NCBI GenBank assembly: GCA_018715225.1
Contig: DVMB01000071.1
Coordinates: 1 to 35,134, forward strand
DNA: 35,134 nucleotides
Source: Candidatus Onthoplasma faecigallinarum
GTDB lineage: Bacteria > Bacillota > Clostridia > Christensenellales > UBA1242
Reading direction: 5' to 3'
Shown here: positions 9,825 to 17,819 of the stretch, piece by piece
Numbering within the stretch: the first letter of the stretch is position 1
Layout: each line of letters opens with the position of its first letter
Program-made: the position numbers and the translations under genes
The notes under the pieces: model-generated
The model's input: only the letters and a program-made list of their open reading frames with translations
Database searches by the model: none
What the model was told of the DNA's origin: nothing

Positions 9825-10556
9825 ATGTATTATTGTAATGATTTTCTATCACTTTCGGTGCTATCTTTATATGAAGGCGAATTGTTAGGTGTTGTGGACA
9901 AACTATATTTTGACAAAAAAATGAAAAAATTAATAGAATTAGAATTGATCGGCGAAAATGACACCAGGCTAATTTTACCTACAAAAAATATTTATCATGT
10001 AGGTAAAAATGCTATTACTGTCAAAAACAATCAAGCCGTGAGTCTAAAGGTTGAAGACTCGATCCTTTCACTATGCCCGATTGATTCTAAAGCCTATACC
10101 ATAACAGGGGAATATCTAGGTAAAATAAAAGAGATTAGTCTAAATGAAAAATATTTGACTGACAAATTTTCTTTGGACAACAATTCCACTTTGGACATAA
10201 AAAATCTAGCATCATGCGGGAAAAATACAATCATATTTTATGACACATCTACAAAAATCAATGTCCACAAATTCACTCCACAAAAAACACCAAAAATATT
10301 TAAAACAGAGCCCGAGCAAACTGCTAACATCCTGCCAGTAGTAGAGGACGAGCCATCTCAAGCCGTTCAAATAGAATCAAAACCAAAAACAAACTCACAA
10401 AATGCGGAATTTTTGATCGGTAGGATTTGCACCAAAGACATATTCAATTTCAACAACGAACTATTGATAAAAGCCCACGGCGTAGTAAACAAAAAGAATT
10501 TAAAAGAGATCAACAAATTCGGTAAACTACGTGAATTGATGCTTTACTGCAAATAG
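9825..10556 (+). CDS. PRC-barrel domain protein
   Basis: GELLGVVDKLYFDKKMKKLIELELIG...LILPTKNIYHVGKNAITV is PRC-barrel-like; C-terminal LIGRICTKDIFNFNNELLIKAHGVV...GKLRELML. Confidence 0.7.
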   Translation: MYYCNDFLSLSVLSLYEGELLGVVDKLYFDKKMKKLIELELIGENDTRLILPTKNIYHVGKNAITVKNNQAVSLKVEDSILSLCPIDSKAYTITGEYLGKIKEISLNEKYLTDKFSLDNNSTLDIKNLASCGKNTIIFYDTSTKINVHKFTPQKTPKIFKTEPEQTANILPVVEDEPSQAVQIESKPKTNSQNAEFLIGRICTKDIFNFNNELLIKAHGVVNKKNLKEINKFGKLRELMLYCK

Positions 10557-10557
10557 T

Positions 10558-11070
10558 TTAAATGGACAAAAATCTAACACTATCCCTGATGTATTGAAAG
10601 ACCTTGATATGCTGTTCTTCATCTTCTATTATTCTTGAAAACAGATTTTTAAGGCTTTCATTTTTTACTCTCTTTATTGCCTCTCTATAACTATTGATAG
10701 CCATATTTTCCGCTCTTATATTGTTGTCTAACATCTCTTTTAATTTTGTGGTATAGTTAATGCAATTTGTATTGAAATAATTTCCTTGGCTATCCTCATA
10801 TTTTGGCACTCCGCCGAAGTCTGTTACAGCATGCATCAACAGATCTAGATGTATCATCTCAACTATACCTATCTCTTCAATAATTCCGCCTATCTCCTCC
10901 ATAGTCTTATCCGCCACTACGGATTGATATATGTATTGCAAGACTGCTCCCAATTCACCTGGCCTTGAAATTAAATTTTTCAAAATAGATACCGTCATCG
11001 TATCATCACACGCCCCGACAATCTCTGGATATGGTTTATCAATTTTTACTTTCATATCTTTTAAATTCAT
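10558..11070 (-). CDS. Ferritin-like / rubrerythrin-type diiron protein
   Basis: Two four-helix-bundle-style motifs: ELGAVLQYIYQS...EEIGIVEMIHLDLLMHAV and IRAENMAINSYREAIK...RIIEDEEQHIKVF. Confidence 0.8.
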   Translation of the reverse strand: MNLKDMKVKIDKPYPEIVGACDDTMTVSILKNLISRPGELGAVLQYIYQSVVADKTMEEIGGIIEEIGIVEMIHLDLLMHAVTDFGGVPKYEDSQGNYFNTNCINYTTKLKEMLDNNIRAENMAINSYREAIKRVKNESLKNLFSRIIEDEEQHIKVFQYIRDSVRFLSI

Positions 11071-11306
11071 TTTTCCTCCTCGCTATATTAATTATTCAAA
11101 ATTAATTTATTTTGTTAAACCCAAAAAATAAATATAATATTTGAAATATAAAAAAATGATCATAAAATATCAAAAAAAATTAAAAAAATATTAAAAAATC
11201 GTTCTAAAATTAAAATATTTTAAAAAAATTTATCATTTTATTATATAATTATTGATAAAAATAAAATTTATATAAAAATAAATATATTAAATTACATCTA
11301 AAATCA

Positions 11307-11335
11307 TTGTTAAATTGACTAAGATATGGTACAAT
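11307..11335 (+). promoter_or_regulatory. Putative sigma-A promoter of the P-type ATPase
   Basis: TTGTTA (11307-11312), N17, TACAAT (11330-11335) with TGn extended -10; ATG at 11351. Confidence 0.45.
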
Positions 11336-11350
11336 CATATCAGGTGATAT

Positions 11351-13735
11351 ATGAAAAACAAAAAGAAAAACAAACGTACATTGACTCAAAATATAACCAG
11401 ATTCAACCCAAAGCCAAATACTGGCTTGACTCAAAAACAGATACAGCAACGAAGTGAGGAAAATCTGGTCAATATTTCCAACATAAAGACGACAAAAAGT
11501 TCGTGGAGTATATTTGCAAAAAATATATTTACATTTTTCAATATGACTTGTCTAGTGGTAGCTATAGCACTCATCAGCGTAGGTGCGTACACGGATATGA
11601 TGTTCATGGTCATAGTTATACTTAATACCACAATAGGTATCATCCAAGAGATCCGTGCAAAAAAGACTATGGACAAACTGTCTCTAACCAACTCCAATTT
11701 TACCAAAGTGATACGTGATGGAGAAGAAGAGGAAATCTACAAGACAGAGGTCGTGCTAGACGATGTCCTATGCCTCAATCCTGGTATGCAAATCGCCTGC
11801 GACAGCATTGTCCTCGAAGGTCAGGTGGAAGTAAACGAAAGTTTGCTCACAGGAGAAAGTCAACCTGTGAAAAAATCAAAAGGAGACAGCCTGCTAGGTG
11901 GGAGTTTTATCTCCAGTGGCACATGCAAGGCAAAAGTAAACAAAGTTGGAAATGACAACTACATCGTCCAGTTGAGTGAAAAAGCCAAAGCTTTTAAACA
12001 GGCAAAAAGTGAATTGCTCACTTCCCTCAGGGCTTTGATAAAAATAATTACCATATTCATGGTGCCTATCGCAATAATGATGTTATACAACAACTATACC
12101 TACTATTCAGCCAATCCAGCGGCAGAATATTCTCTAATATATATGGTAATCACAAAGACCAGCGGATGTATAATCGCCATGATTCCAGCGGGAATGTTCC
12201 TATTGACGTCTGTTGCCTTGGCAGTCAGCGTCATGCGTCTAGCCAAAAAGCGAACCCTTGTCCAAGACCTGTATTGTATTGAAATGCTCGCAAGGACCAA
12301 TGTCCTCTGTCTAGACAAAACGGGTACATTGACTAATGGTTCAATGAGTGTAAAAAATGTAGTCATGCTCAGCAAAAAGACAGAAAAAGATGTGGACAAA
12401 ATTGTCTCATCCATGGTGGCATCATTCCATGACGCTAATCACACAGCGTTGGCACTAAAGTCCTATTTTGGAAAACCCGTTTACTCTGCCGAAAAATCTG
12501 TACCTTTCTCTAGCGAGAGAAAATTCATGGGCTGTAAATTCAAGTCTATAGGAGCGTATAAATTAGGTGCCTATGAATATGTCTTGGATAATCCAAGCGA
12601 AGAGATAAAAAAGCAAGCAGAAGAATTCGCCCTGAGTGGTTACAGGGTATTGCTACTAACCGAATGTGATAACAACTTTACCAACAACAATTCAAAGCCT
12701 GTGGCTATGATTTTACTTCAGGACAACATTCGAAAAGACGCACCAAAAACTATAGAATGGTTCAAACAAAATGATGTGGACATCAAAATAATATCTGGCG
12801 ATAATCCTATAACGGTCAGCGAAGTGGCTCGCCGTGTAGGAGTTGATAATTATGATAAATACATCAGCCTACATGGACTTTCTAACACAGAGGTTATGGA
12901 GGCTGCCACAAAATACTCTATTTTCGGTAGAGTCAGTCCAGAACAAAAGGCAATATTGGTAAAAGCCTTAAAATCTCAGGGAAAAACTGTTGCCATGACG
13001 GGAGATGGCGTGAACGATATATTGGCACTGAAAGAGGCTGATTGTTCGGTAGCCATTGCAGCAGGAAGCGATGCTGCTCGTAGCGTGAGTCAACTGGTCT
13101 TGCTCGACAGCAACTTTAGTTCTATGCCAAGCGTGGTAGCAGAAGGTAGACGTGTGGTCAACAATATTCAAAAGTCCTCCTCTCTATTTTTGATGAAAAC
13201 CATATTTGCAATATGTATTTCAATCTTTGTGCTGTGTATGAACAAGACTTATCCATTTTCACCAATACAATTCATATTGCTAGAAATATTTGTCATAGGA
13301 CTGCCTTCTTTCTTCCTTGCACTGCAACCAAACACAAATCCTATCAAAGGCAAATTTATGTCTAACCTAGCGAAAAATGCGCTCCCCGCTGGTTTGTGCC
13401 TCGTGGGAGTAACGATCACTATGTACATCTATCAAATGTTCACTGGTATTTCTACCGAACTACTAGTTACAATGTCCTCTATCGCTATCGTTGCTGTAGG
13501 GTTTATGGCATTGTTTAGAATGTGTAAACCATTCAATTGGTTTAAATCTATTATGTACATTGCCTGCCTTGCAATATGTATAACCTGCGTTATCTTCTTG
13601 CATGACTTGTTTAGATATGTTGCTATTCCATATACCGATCTGTTATTCTTAATTATAGTTATAGAATCTGCTTTCCCTGTTTATTTGACTTTCAACTACC
13701 TAGCAGATCTATCAAAACACATATCTAAAGACTGA
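11351..13735 (+). CDS. Cation-translocating P-type ATPase (HAD-IC family)
   Basis: TGES, CLDKTGTLTNG, GDNPITVSEVARRVG, MTGDGVNDILALKEADCSVA; TM segments. Confidence 0.93.
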   Translation: MKNKKKNKRTLTQNITRFNPKPNTGLTQKQIQQRSEENLVNISNIKTTKSSWSIFAKNIFTFFNMTCLVVAIALISVGAYTDMMFMVIVILNTTIGIIQEIRAKKTMDKLSLTNSNFTKVIRDGEEEEIYKTEVVLDDVLCLNPGMQIACDSIVLEGQVEVNESLLTGESQPVKKSKGDSLLGGSFISSGTCKAKVNKVGNDNYIVQLSEKAKAFKQAKSELLTSLRALIKIITIFMVPIAIMMLYNNYTYYSANPAAEYSLIYMVITKTSGCIIAMIPAGMFLLTSVALAVSVMRLAKKRTLVQDLYCIEMLARTNVLCLDKTGTLTNGSMSVKNVVMLSKKTEKDVDKIVSSMVASFHDANHTALALKSYFGKPVYSAEKSVPFSSERKFMGCKFKSIGAYKLGAYEYVLDNPSEEIKKQAEEFALSGYRVLLLTECDNNFTNNNSKPVAMILLQDNIRKDAPKTIEWFKQNDVDIKIISGDNPITVSEVARRVGVDNYDKYISLHGLSNTEVMEAATKYSIFGRVSPEQKAILVKALKSQGKTVAMTGDGVNDILALKEADCSVAIAAGSDAARSVSQLVLLDSNFSSMPSVVAEGRRVVNNIQKSSSLFLMKTIFAICISIFVLCMNKTYPFSPIQFILLEIFVIGLPSFFLALQPNTNPIKGKFMSNLAKNALPAGLCLVGVTITMYIYQMFTGISTELLVTMSSIAIVAVGFMALFRMCKPFNWFKSIMYIACLAICITCVIFLHDLFRYVAIPYTDLLFLIIVIESAFPVYLTFNYLADLSKHISKD

Positions 13736-14582
13736 TTATGTTGCTGATTTTATGTGAATTTATCTCAAAATTATAAATACCCGCAAGGGTATTTTTTTTG
13801 AATAGAAAGACCTTGTTTTCACTGATTGGATAATAGTCATCAAATTCATCAAAAAAGTCCATTATACTATTTTCATTTTCCTGCCTTATATTGTCATCTA
13901 AAAGTGAATTACAATACTTGAAATTTTTATTCAACAAGCAATCTAAGAACGTGCACGCCACAAACTCGTCTTTTAGTTTCAACTCTTCTTCATCTAGATA
14001 TACGAGATATGTGTCAAACTTTTTGTCTTTGATTTGATACACTCTTCCGTGATTCAATACATCATGCTTTCTACACATAAACAATGTCTCATTATCTGCC
14101 ACATTGATTTCATCATAATAGTCCGCACAACATACCTCAGTCCCATTCAGTATGACAACATACTCTCTCGCTCCAGAAAAATATATAACACAAAGATCCC
14201 CCACCAGTTCGTAATGTGAAAACGTGATTTCTTCGACCCGTGTTTGCAATACAATTTCTCCGCCGACCAAGATCATAAGGTCTTCACTCAAGTTCAGTTG
14301 AACGTCCTTGTTGCCGTATTTAAAAGTGGTATAAAAGCCATTAGTGCTATAATGTGGCATGAGAAAAAAATAGTCGTCAACACCCTCTCTTATATGTACG
14401 ATCGATTTAGTGTTACAATCAGGGTTTGCAAAATTTATGATAATAGGAGATTCATTTCTATATCCTAAAAAAACGCAATTTTGATTCACACTATCTATGA
14501 CCTTATATTTTACATTAGGTAAAATCTCTGTTTTACTTTCCCCAAACATCAAACAATGAAACTTAGATACTAGATAAATCAT
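13725..14582 (-). CDS. Hypothetical protein (285 aa)
   Basis: Long ORF, convergent with the ATPase; no family recognised. Confidence 0.65.
   Translation of the reverse strand: MIYLVSKFHCLMFGESKTEILPNVKYKVIDSVNQNCVFLGYRNESPIIINFANPDCNTKSIVHIREGVDDYFFLMPHYSTNGFYTTFKYGNKDVQLNLSEDLMILVGGEIVLQTRVEEITFSHYELVGDLCVIYFSGAREYVVILNGTEVCCADYYDEINVADNETLFMCRKHDVLNHGRVYQIKDKKFDTYLVYLDEEELKLKDEFVACTFLDCLLNKNFKYCNSLLDDNIRQENENSIMDFFDEFDDYYPISENKVFLFKKNTLAGIYNFEINSHKISNIISL
13775..13799 (+). terminator. Intrinsic terminator of the P-type ATPase gene, inside the convergent ORF
   Basis: AAATACCC-GCAA-GGGTATTT followed by a T-run. Confidence 0.7.
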
Positions 14583-14679
14583 ATTAATATTTATGAAACA
14601 AATACAAAAAACTTTCTAAAACTACAAAATCAATTATATACCGCACAATAATTATTCAATTAAAGGTAAAAATAAAATT

Positions 14680-14976
14680 ATGATAAAAAATTTAGTAAAA
14701 ATAAAATCCATCTCAAAAAAAGCAAAATGGAAAGATACAAAATGTAACATACATGTCATGCCCCCAACAATCACTGATGACGACATCACGGCGCTTTTCA
14801 ATGGCATACTAAATGTCATGCGAAAGAAAATAGAACTTGAGACTCGTGCCGAAATCATAAATATGAATGTCAACATTGAAAAGATAATGAAACAACTTAA
14901 CGAGAAAAAAGCAGAGTGTATAAGACTAAAAAATGAAATTTTGTATCTAAAATCAAAATACAACTATATCAAATAG
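14680..14976 (+). CDS. Small hypothetical protein with C-terminal coiled coil
   Basis: 98-aa ORF with heptad-like C-terminus (NIEKIMKQLNEKKAECIRLKNEILYLKSK). Confidence 0.5.
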   Translation: MIKNLVKIKSISKKAKWKDTKCNIHVMPPTITDDDITALFNGILNVMRKKIELETRAEIINMNVNIEKIMKQLNEKKAECIRLKNEILYLKSKYNYIK

Positions 14977-15384
14977 TACTTCTATGTCTATTGCATAATT
15001 TTTTACACCTTTATCTATCGCAAAATCAATCATAGAGTTTACAATATGCCGATTTTTTTCCGTAGACAAAAATATAGCGTCAATAGAGTTTTCTATAAGA
15101 TATTTAGTCAACTCTATGTTGTCCGTATTCATAATTTTGTCCAAATTAAATTTTGACTTGGAGTTATTAAAAACCATTATTGGCATTACCTTTCTACCTT
15201 TCGCCCTATCCCTCAGTTTGTCATATATCCGCTTTTCAAAATCGCCAAAACTATCTACATATATTTCATGATAGACGTATGCAATAGAGTCTACGATCTC
15301 TACTAACTTTTTTATAACTACATCATCAAAAAACTTTCTCTCAACAATTCCGTATCCTATTATAAAGCATTTTTTCATAAGCAA
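14953..15384 (-). CDS. SLOG/DUF1273-like Rossmann-fold protein
   Basis: Start likely TTG (15384; AGGAG 7 nt upstream) or ATG (15378). IYVDSFGDFEKRIYDKLRDRAK resembles the F-YVG-x-GxFD segment of DUF1273-like proteins; N-terminal beta strand KKCFIIGYG. Confidence 0.5.
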   Translation of the reverse strand: MLMKKCFIIGYGIVERKFFDDVVIKKLVEIVDSIAYVYHEIYVDSFGDFEKRIYDKLRDRAKGRKVMPIMVFNNSKSKFNLDKIMNTDNIELTKYLIENSIDAIFLSTEKNRHIVNSMIDFAIDKGVKNYAIDIEVLFDIVVF

Positions 15385-15409
15385 AATTTTTCTCCTTTGT
15401 GCTTTTTCT

Positions 15410-15441
15410 ATTATATACGTATAGATTTCTATACGTATAAT
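15410..15441. promoter_or_regulatory. Divergent overlapping promoters around a perfect operator-like dyad
   Basis: TATACGTATAGA-TT-TCTATACGTATA (15414-15439); TATAAT on the minus strand at 15415-15410 and on the plus strand at 15436-15441. Confidence 0.6.
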
Positions 15442-15468
15442 TAAATTGATAACGTTTATCATAATAAT

Positions 15469-15708
15469 ATGAAAATAAACAAGGCTTTTGCATTAAAATT
15501 GTCGAAAATTATGTACGAAAAGGGCATTTCAAAATACAAACTTGAAAAAAAGACAGGTCTGTCACATGCAACTTTTCGAAATATTTTCAATGAAGTAAAT
15601 AGTGATATAATGTTTTCAACAATTATAAATATTTTGTCGGCGTTGGGCATTGAATTGAAAGATTTTTTTGACGATGAATTGTTTGATTACAAAAATCTAG
15701 ATTATTAG
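15469..15708 (+). CDS. XRE-family HTH transcriptional regulator
   Basis: ALKLSKIMYEKGISKYKLEKKTGLSHATFRNIFNEVNSDIMFSTIINILSALGIELKDFF: Cro/CI-type HTH. Confidence 0.9.
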   Translation: MKINKAFALKLSKIMYEKGISKYKLEKKTGLSHATFRNIFNEVNSDIMFSTIINILSALGIELKDFFDDELFDYKNLDY

Positions 15709-15733
15709 TTGAAAAACATGAATTTTCGATTTT

Positions 15734-15757
15734 GTCAAATGATTTTGACTTTTTTTT
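15734..15757 (+). terminator. Intrinsic terminator after the XRE gene
   Basis: GTCAAA-TGAT-TTTGAC followed by T8. Confidence 0.6.
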
Positions 15758-15776
15758 CGTTTTTTTAAAAAATTAT

Positions 15777-15805
15777 TTGCATAAAAAAAATAAAATTGCT
15801 ATATT
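15777..15805 (+). promoter_or_regulatory. Putative sigma-A promoter of the DAC-like gene
   Basis: TTGCAT (15777-15782), N17, TATATT (15800-15805), 21 nt before the ATG. Confidence 0.55.
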
Positions 15806-15826
15806 GTTTTAAAAGCGAGTTGAATT

Positions 15827-17044
15827 ATGGAAGAGATGATTTTTTTTGACAATGCAAAAGAAAACGTAACAAATTTTTTTGAAAAAGAATTTGAAAATTT
15901 TCCACCACTTTTGATGTCCAACTTTTTGAACAAATTTAATGATATCCTCAATTACAGCGAAGAAGGCAAGAGCATTAAACCAAGAATAATTTTCACTGAC
16001 AACATTGAAGCGATAATTAGAACCTTTCCAAAATCAAATGCTCTCACCATCTTTGAAGACGCTGAACCGACCATGTTCAACTCAAGGTTGAAATCGATCC
16101 TAGCGATTACACGTAATGACTGGTGTCTATTCGTGGATATAAAAGAAAACAAAATAACATACGGCCTAGTCATGTCGTTTAGAAGCATAAAGGACAAAAA
16201 ATTTCTTCAACAACTGGAAGAAAATACTACCCTAAAAGATAGACCCACAAAGATTCACTGCGTCGTGATTCGACCACTAAATTTCTTCACCATGTACCTA
16301 CACTCAATTTCGGGCAATGACTTGGTAGTCAATTTCGCTCTCGACAAATCAAAGAACAATATCTTTTCAACGGAAATTAAAGAATTTGTAGATGCAACAT
16401 TTTCAAAACTTAGGACAACTCAACGCAAACTGCAAGACATGAAAAATATGTATATAAATATTTTCACAAACGTCATGAGCGATGTAAATGGTGCAATATG
16501 CGTCATTGTGGACAAAGATTATAAAGACAATGGTCTCTTCGCTGACGGCATTTGGCTGAAAGAGCCAATAAGTTTTAGCAAACTATTCACTCAGTCAAAA
16601 AGTTATAGCGAAGAAAAACTGCAAGCCTATGCCGAACTATTCATCAACATGCTAAATTTTGACGGCATTACTATCATAGACAATCAAGGACGTATTCTTG
16701 CCTACAATGTGTTCGTAGAGCCAAATTCAAAAAAGGTTGGATACATCGTCGGTGGAGCAAGAAAGAGAGCCGCCTATTTCATCTTGAGTAGCAAGCGTAA
16801 AGGTATAGTGGGCGTCTATTTTCAGTCTCATGAGGGGGAAGTATTCTTCCAAGAGATTAAAAAACCTATTAGAAAATCTCAAATCAAAAAACCAGATCCA
16901 AAACCTGAGCCAAAAGCAGAGCCAAAACCCGAACCTAAGCCCGAGACTAAAGCCGACATCAACCCTGAGATTAAACTCGACTTGAACCCTGAGATAAAAA
17001 TTGACACTAAGACTGCTGAGATTGTAGCGGTAGAGGAAAATTAA
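15827..17044 (+). CDS. DisA_N / DAC-like nucleotide-binding domain protein with EPKP-rich C-terminal tail
   Basis: FNSRLKSILAITRNDWCLFVDIKENKITYGLVMSFRSI sensor-like segment, then DGITIIDNQGRILAYNVFV...GGARKRAAYFILSSKRKGIVGVYFQSHEGEVFF, matching DGA and GTRHRAA motifs of the DAC fold; tail DPKPEPKAEPKPEPKPETK. Confidence 0.7.
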   Translation: MEEMIFFDNAKENVTNFFEKEFENFPPLLMSNFLNKFNDILNYSEEGKSIKPRIIFTDNIEAIIRTFPKSNALTIFEDAEPTMFNSRLKSILAITRNDWCLFVDIKENKITYGLVMSFRSIKDKKFLQQLEENTTLKDRPTKIHCVVIRPLNFFTMYLHSISGNDLVVNFALDKSKNNIFSTEIKEFVDATFSKLRTTQRKLQDMKNMYINIFTNVMSDVNGAICVIVDKDYKDNGLFADGIWLKEPISFSKLFTQSKSYSEEKLQAYAELFINMLNFDGITIIDNQGRILAYNVFVEPNSKKVGYIVGGARKRAAYFILSSKRKGIVGVYFQSHEGEVFFQEIKKPIRKSQIKKPDPKPEPKAEPKPEPKPETKADINPEIKLDLNPEIKIDTKTAEIVAVEEN

Positions 17045-17053
17045 ATACGAGAT

Positions 17054-17086
17054 AAAAAAGAAGCATGAAATCATGCCTCTTTTTTT
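17054..17086. terminator. Bidirectional intrinsic terminator between convergent genes
   Basis: AAAAAGA-A-GCATG-aaat-CATGC-C-TCTTTTT, with A-run and T-run flanks. Confidence 0.65.
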
Positions 17087-17819
17087 ACTTCTTTTTGAAC
17101 TTGATGACTGTTCTAAAAATGGTCTTGTCCACGCACTTGCCTTCAATATAGTAATATGATTTATACTTTTTTCGATATATGTCTATCTTGTCCCCTTCAT
17201 GACTTTCGTTGACAAAATAGATTTCATATTCCTTAATATCCATTGACTTCATCTCATCTACAGAAAAACAATCTAACGCCATAAAATTATATTTCAAATT
17301 GTTCGTGTGATTGTTGACATCTATATCAGTCGATCGAATTGTCTTCGTGTAGACATAGTCATCTTTATCAACATCTAACTTCATATTGGTGTAATTAGTC
17401 GGTATCTTTTTTGTCTCCACCATCTCTAATTGTGGGAAATTTATTGAATTACCTTTCCTTATTCTTCTCGTTTCGTAATCTAGACAACACCATTCAGCGA
17501 TAGCTTTGGCTTTTATTGAAGAGCCCACTTTCAATTCGCAGGCCCTGTCAAACCTGATCATACCTGGTTCATAGGTCCAGGTCTTGACCGTTGCTTTGTC
17601 CCCACTCTTTAGAGAACCAGTTACCAGCAATTTCATCTTGCTGACTATCCAAAAAGCGTTGCTCGTCTTTATCATATTGTCATGGTCTAGCCCGATGCTA
17701 TCCGCATGATTGAAAGTCGCAATCTCAAGCATTCGCATAATTTCAGTAATAGGAACTCTCATTTCATAATCTATGCTGGTATCATCGACCACCAATTTTT
17801 CTTTGTACATATTTTTCAT
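17085..17819 (-). CDS. Acyl-ACP thioesterase (FatA/FatB-like double hotdog)
   Basis: EIMRMLEIATFNHADSIGLD, ...AFWIVSKMKLLV, RFDRACEL, second hotdog IRSTDIDVNNHTNNLKYNFMALD. Confidence 0.85.
   Translation of the reverse strand: MKNMYKEKLVVDDTSIDYEMRVPITEIMRMLEIATFNHADSIGLDHDNMIKTSNAFWIVSKMKLLVTGSLKSGDKATVKTWTYEPGMIRFDRACELKVGSSIKAKAIAEWCCLDYETRRIRKGNSINFPQLEMVETKKIPTNYTNMKLDVDKDDYVYTKTIRSTDIDVNNHTNNLKYNFMALDCFSVDEMKSMDIKEYEIYFVNESHEGDKIDIYRKKYKSYYYIEGKCVDKTIFRTVIKFKKK

Noticed and set aside
11090-11340. Very AT-rich intergenic stretch as a possible replication origin or ncRNA
   Set aside because: Long A/T runs only; no DnaA-box cluster or conserved structure recognised beyond a promoter near its end.
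16885-17010. Repetitive EPKPEPK-encoding DNA as a possible repeat array or CRISPR
   Set aside because: Short coding low-complexity repeat without spacers; explained as a Pro/Lys/Glu linker tail.
16727-17146. 139-aa minus-strand ORF rich in F/W/L
   Set aside because: Antisense to the EPKP-rich tail of the DAC-like gene; composition is an artefact of the reverse strand of the repeats.
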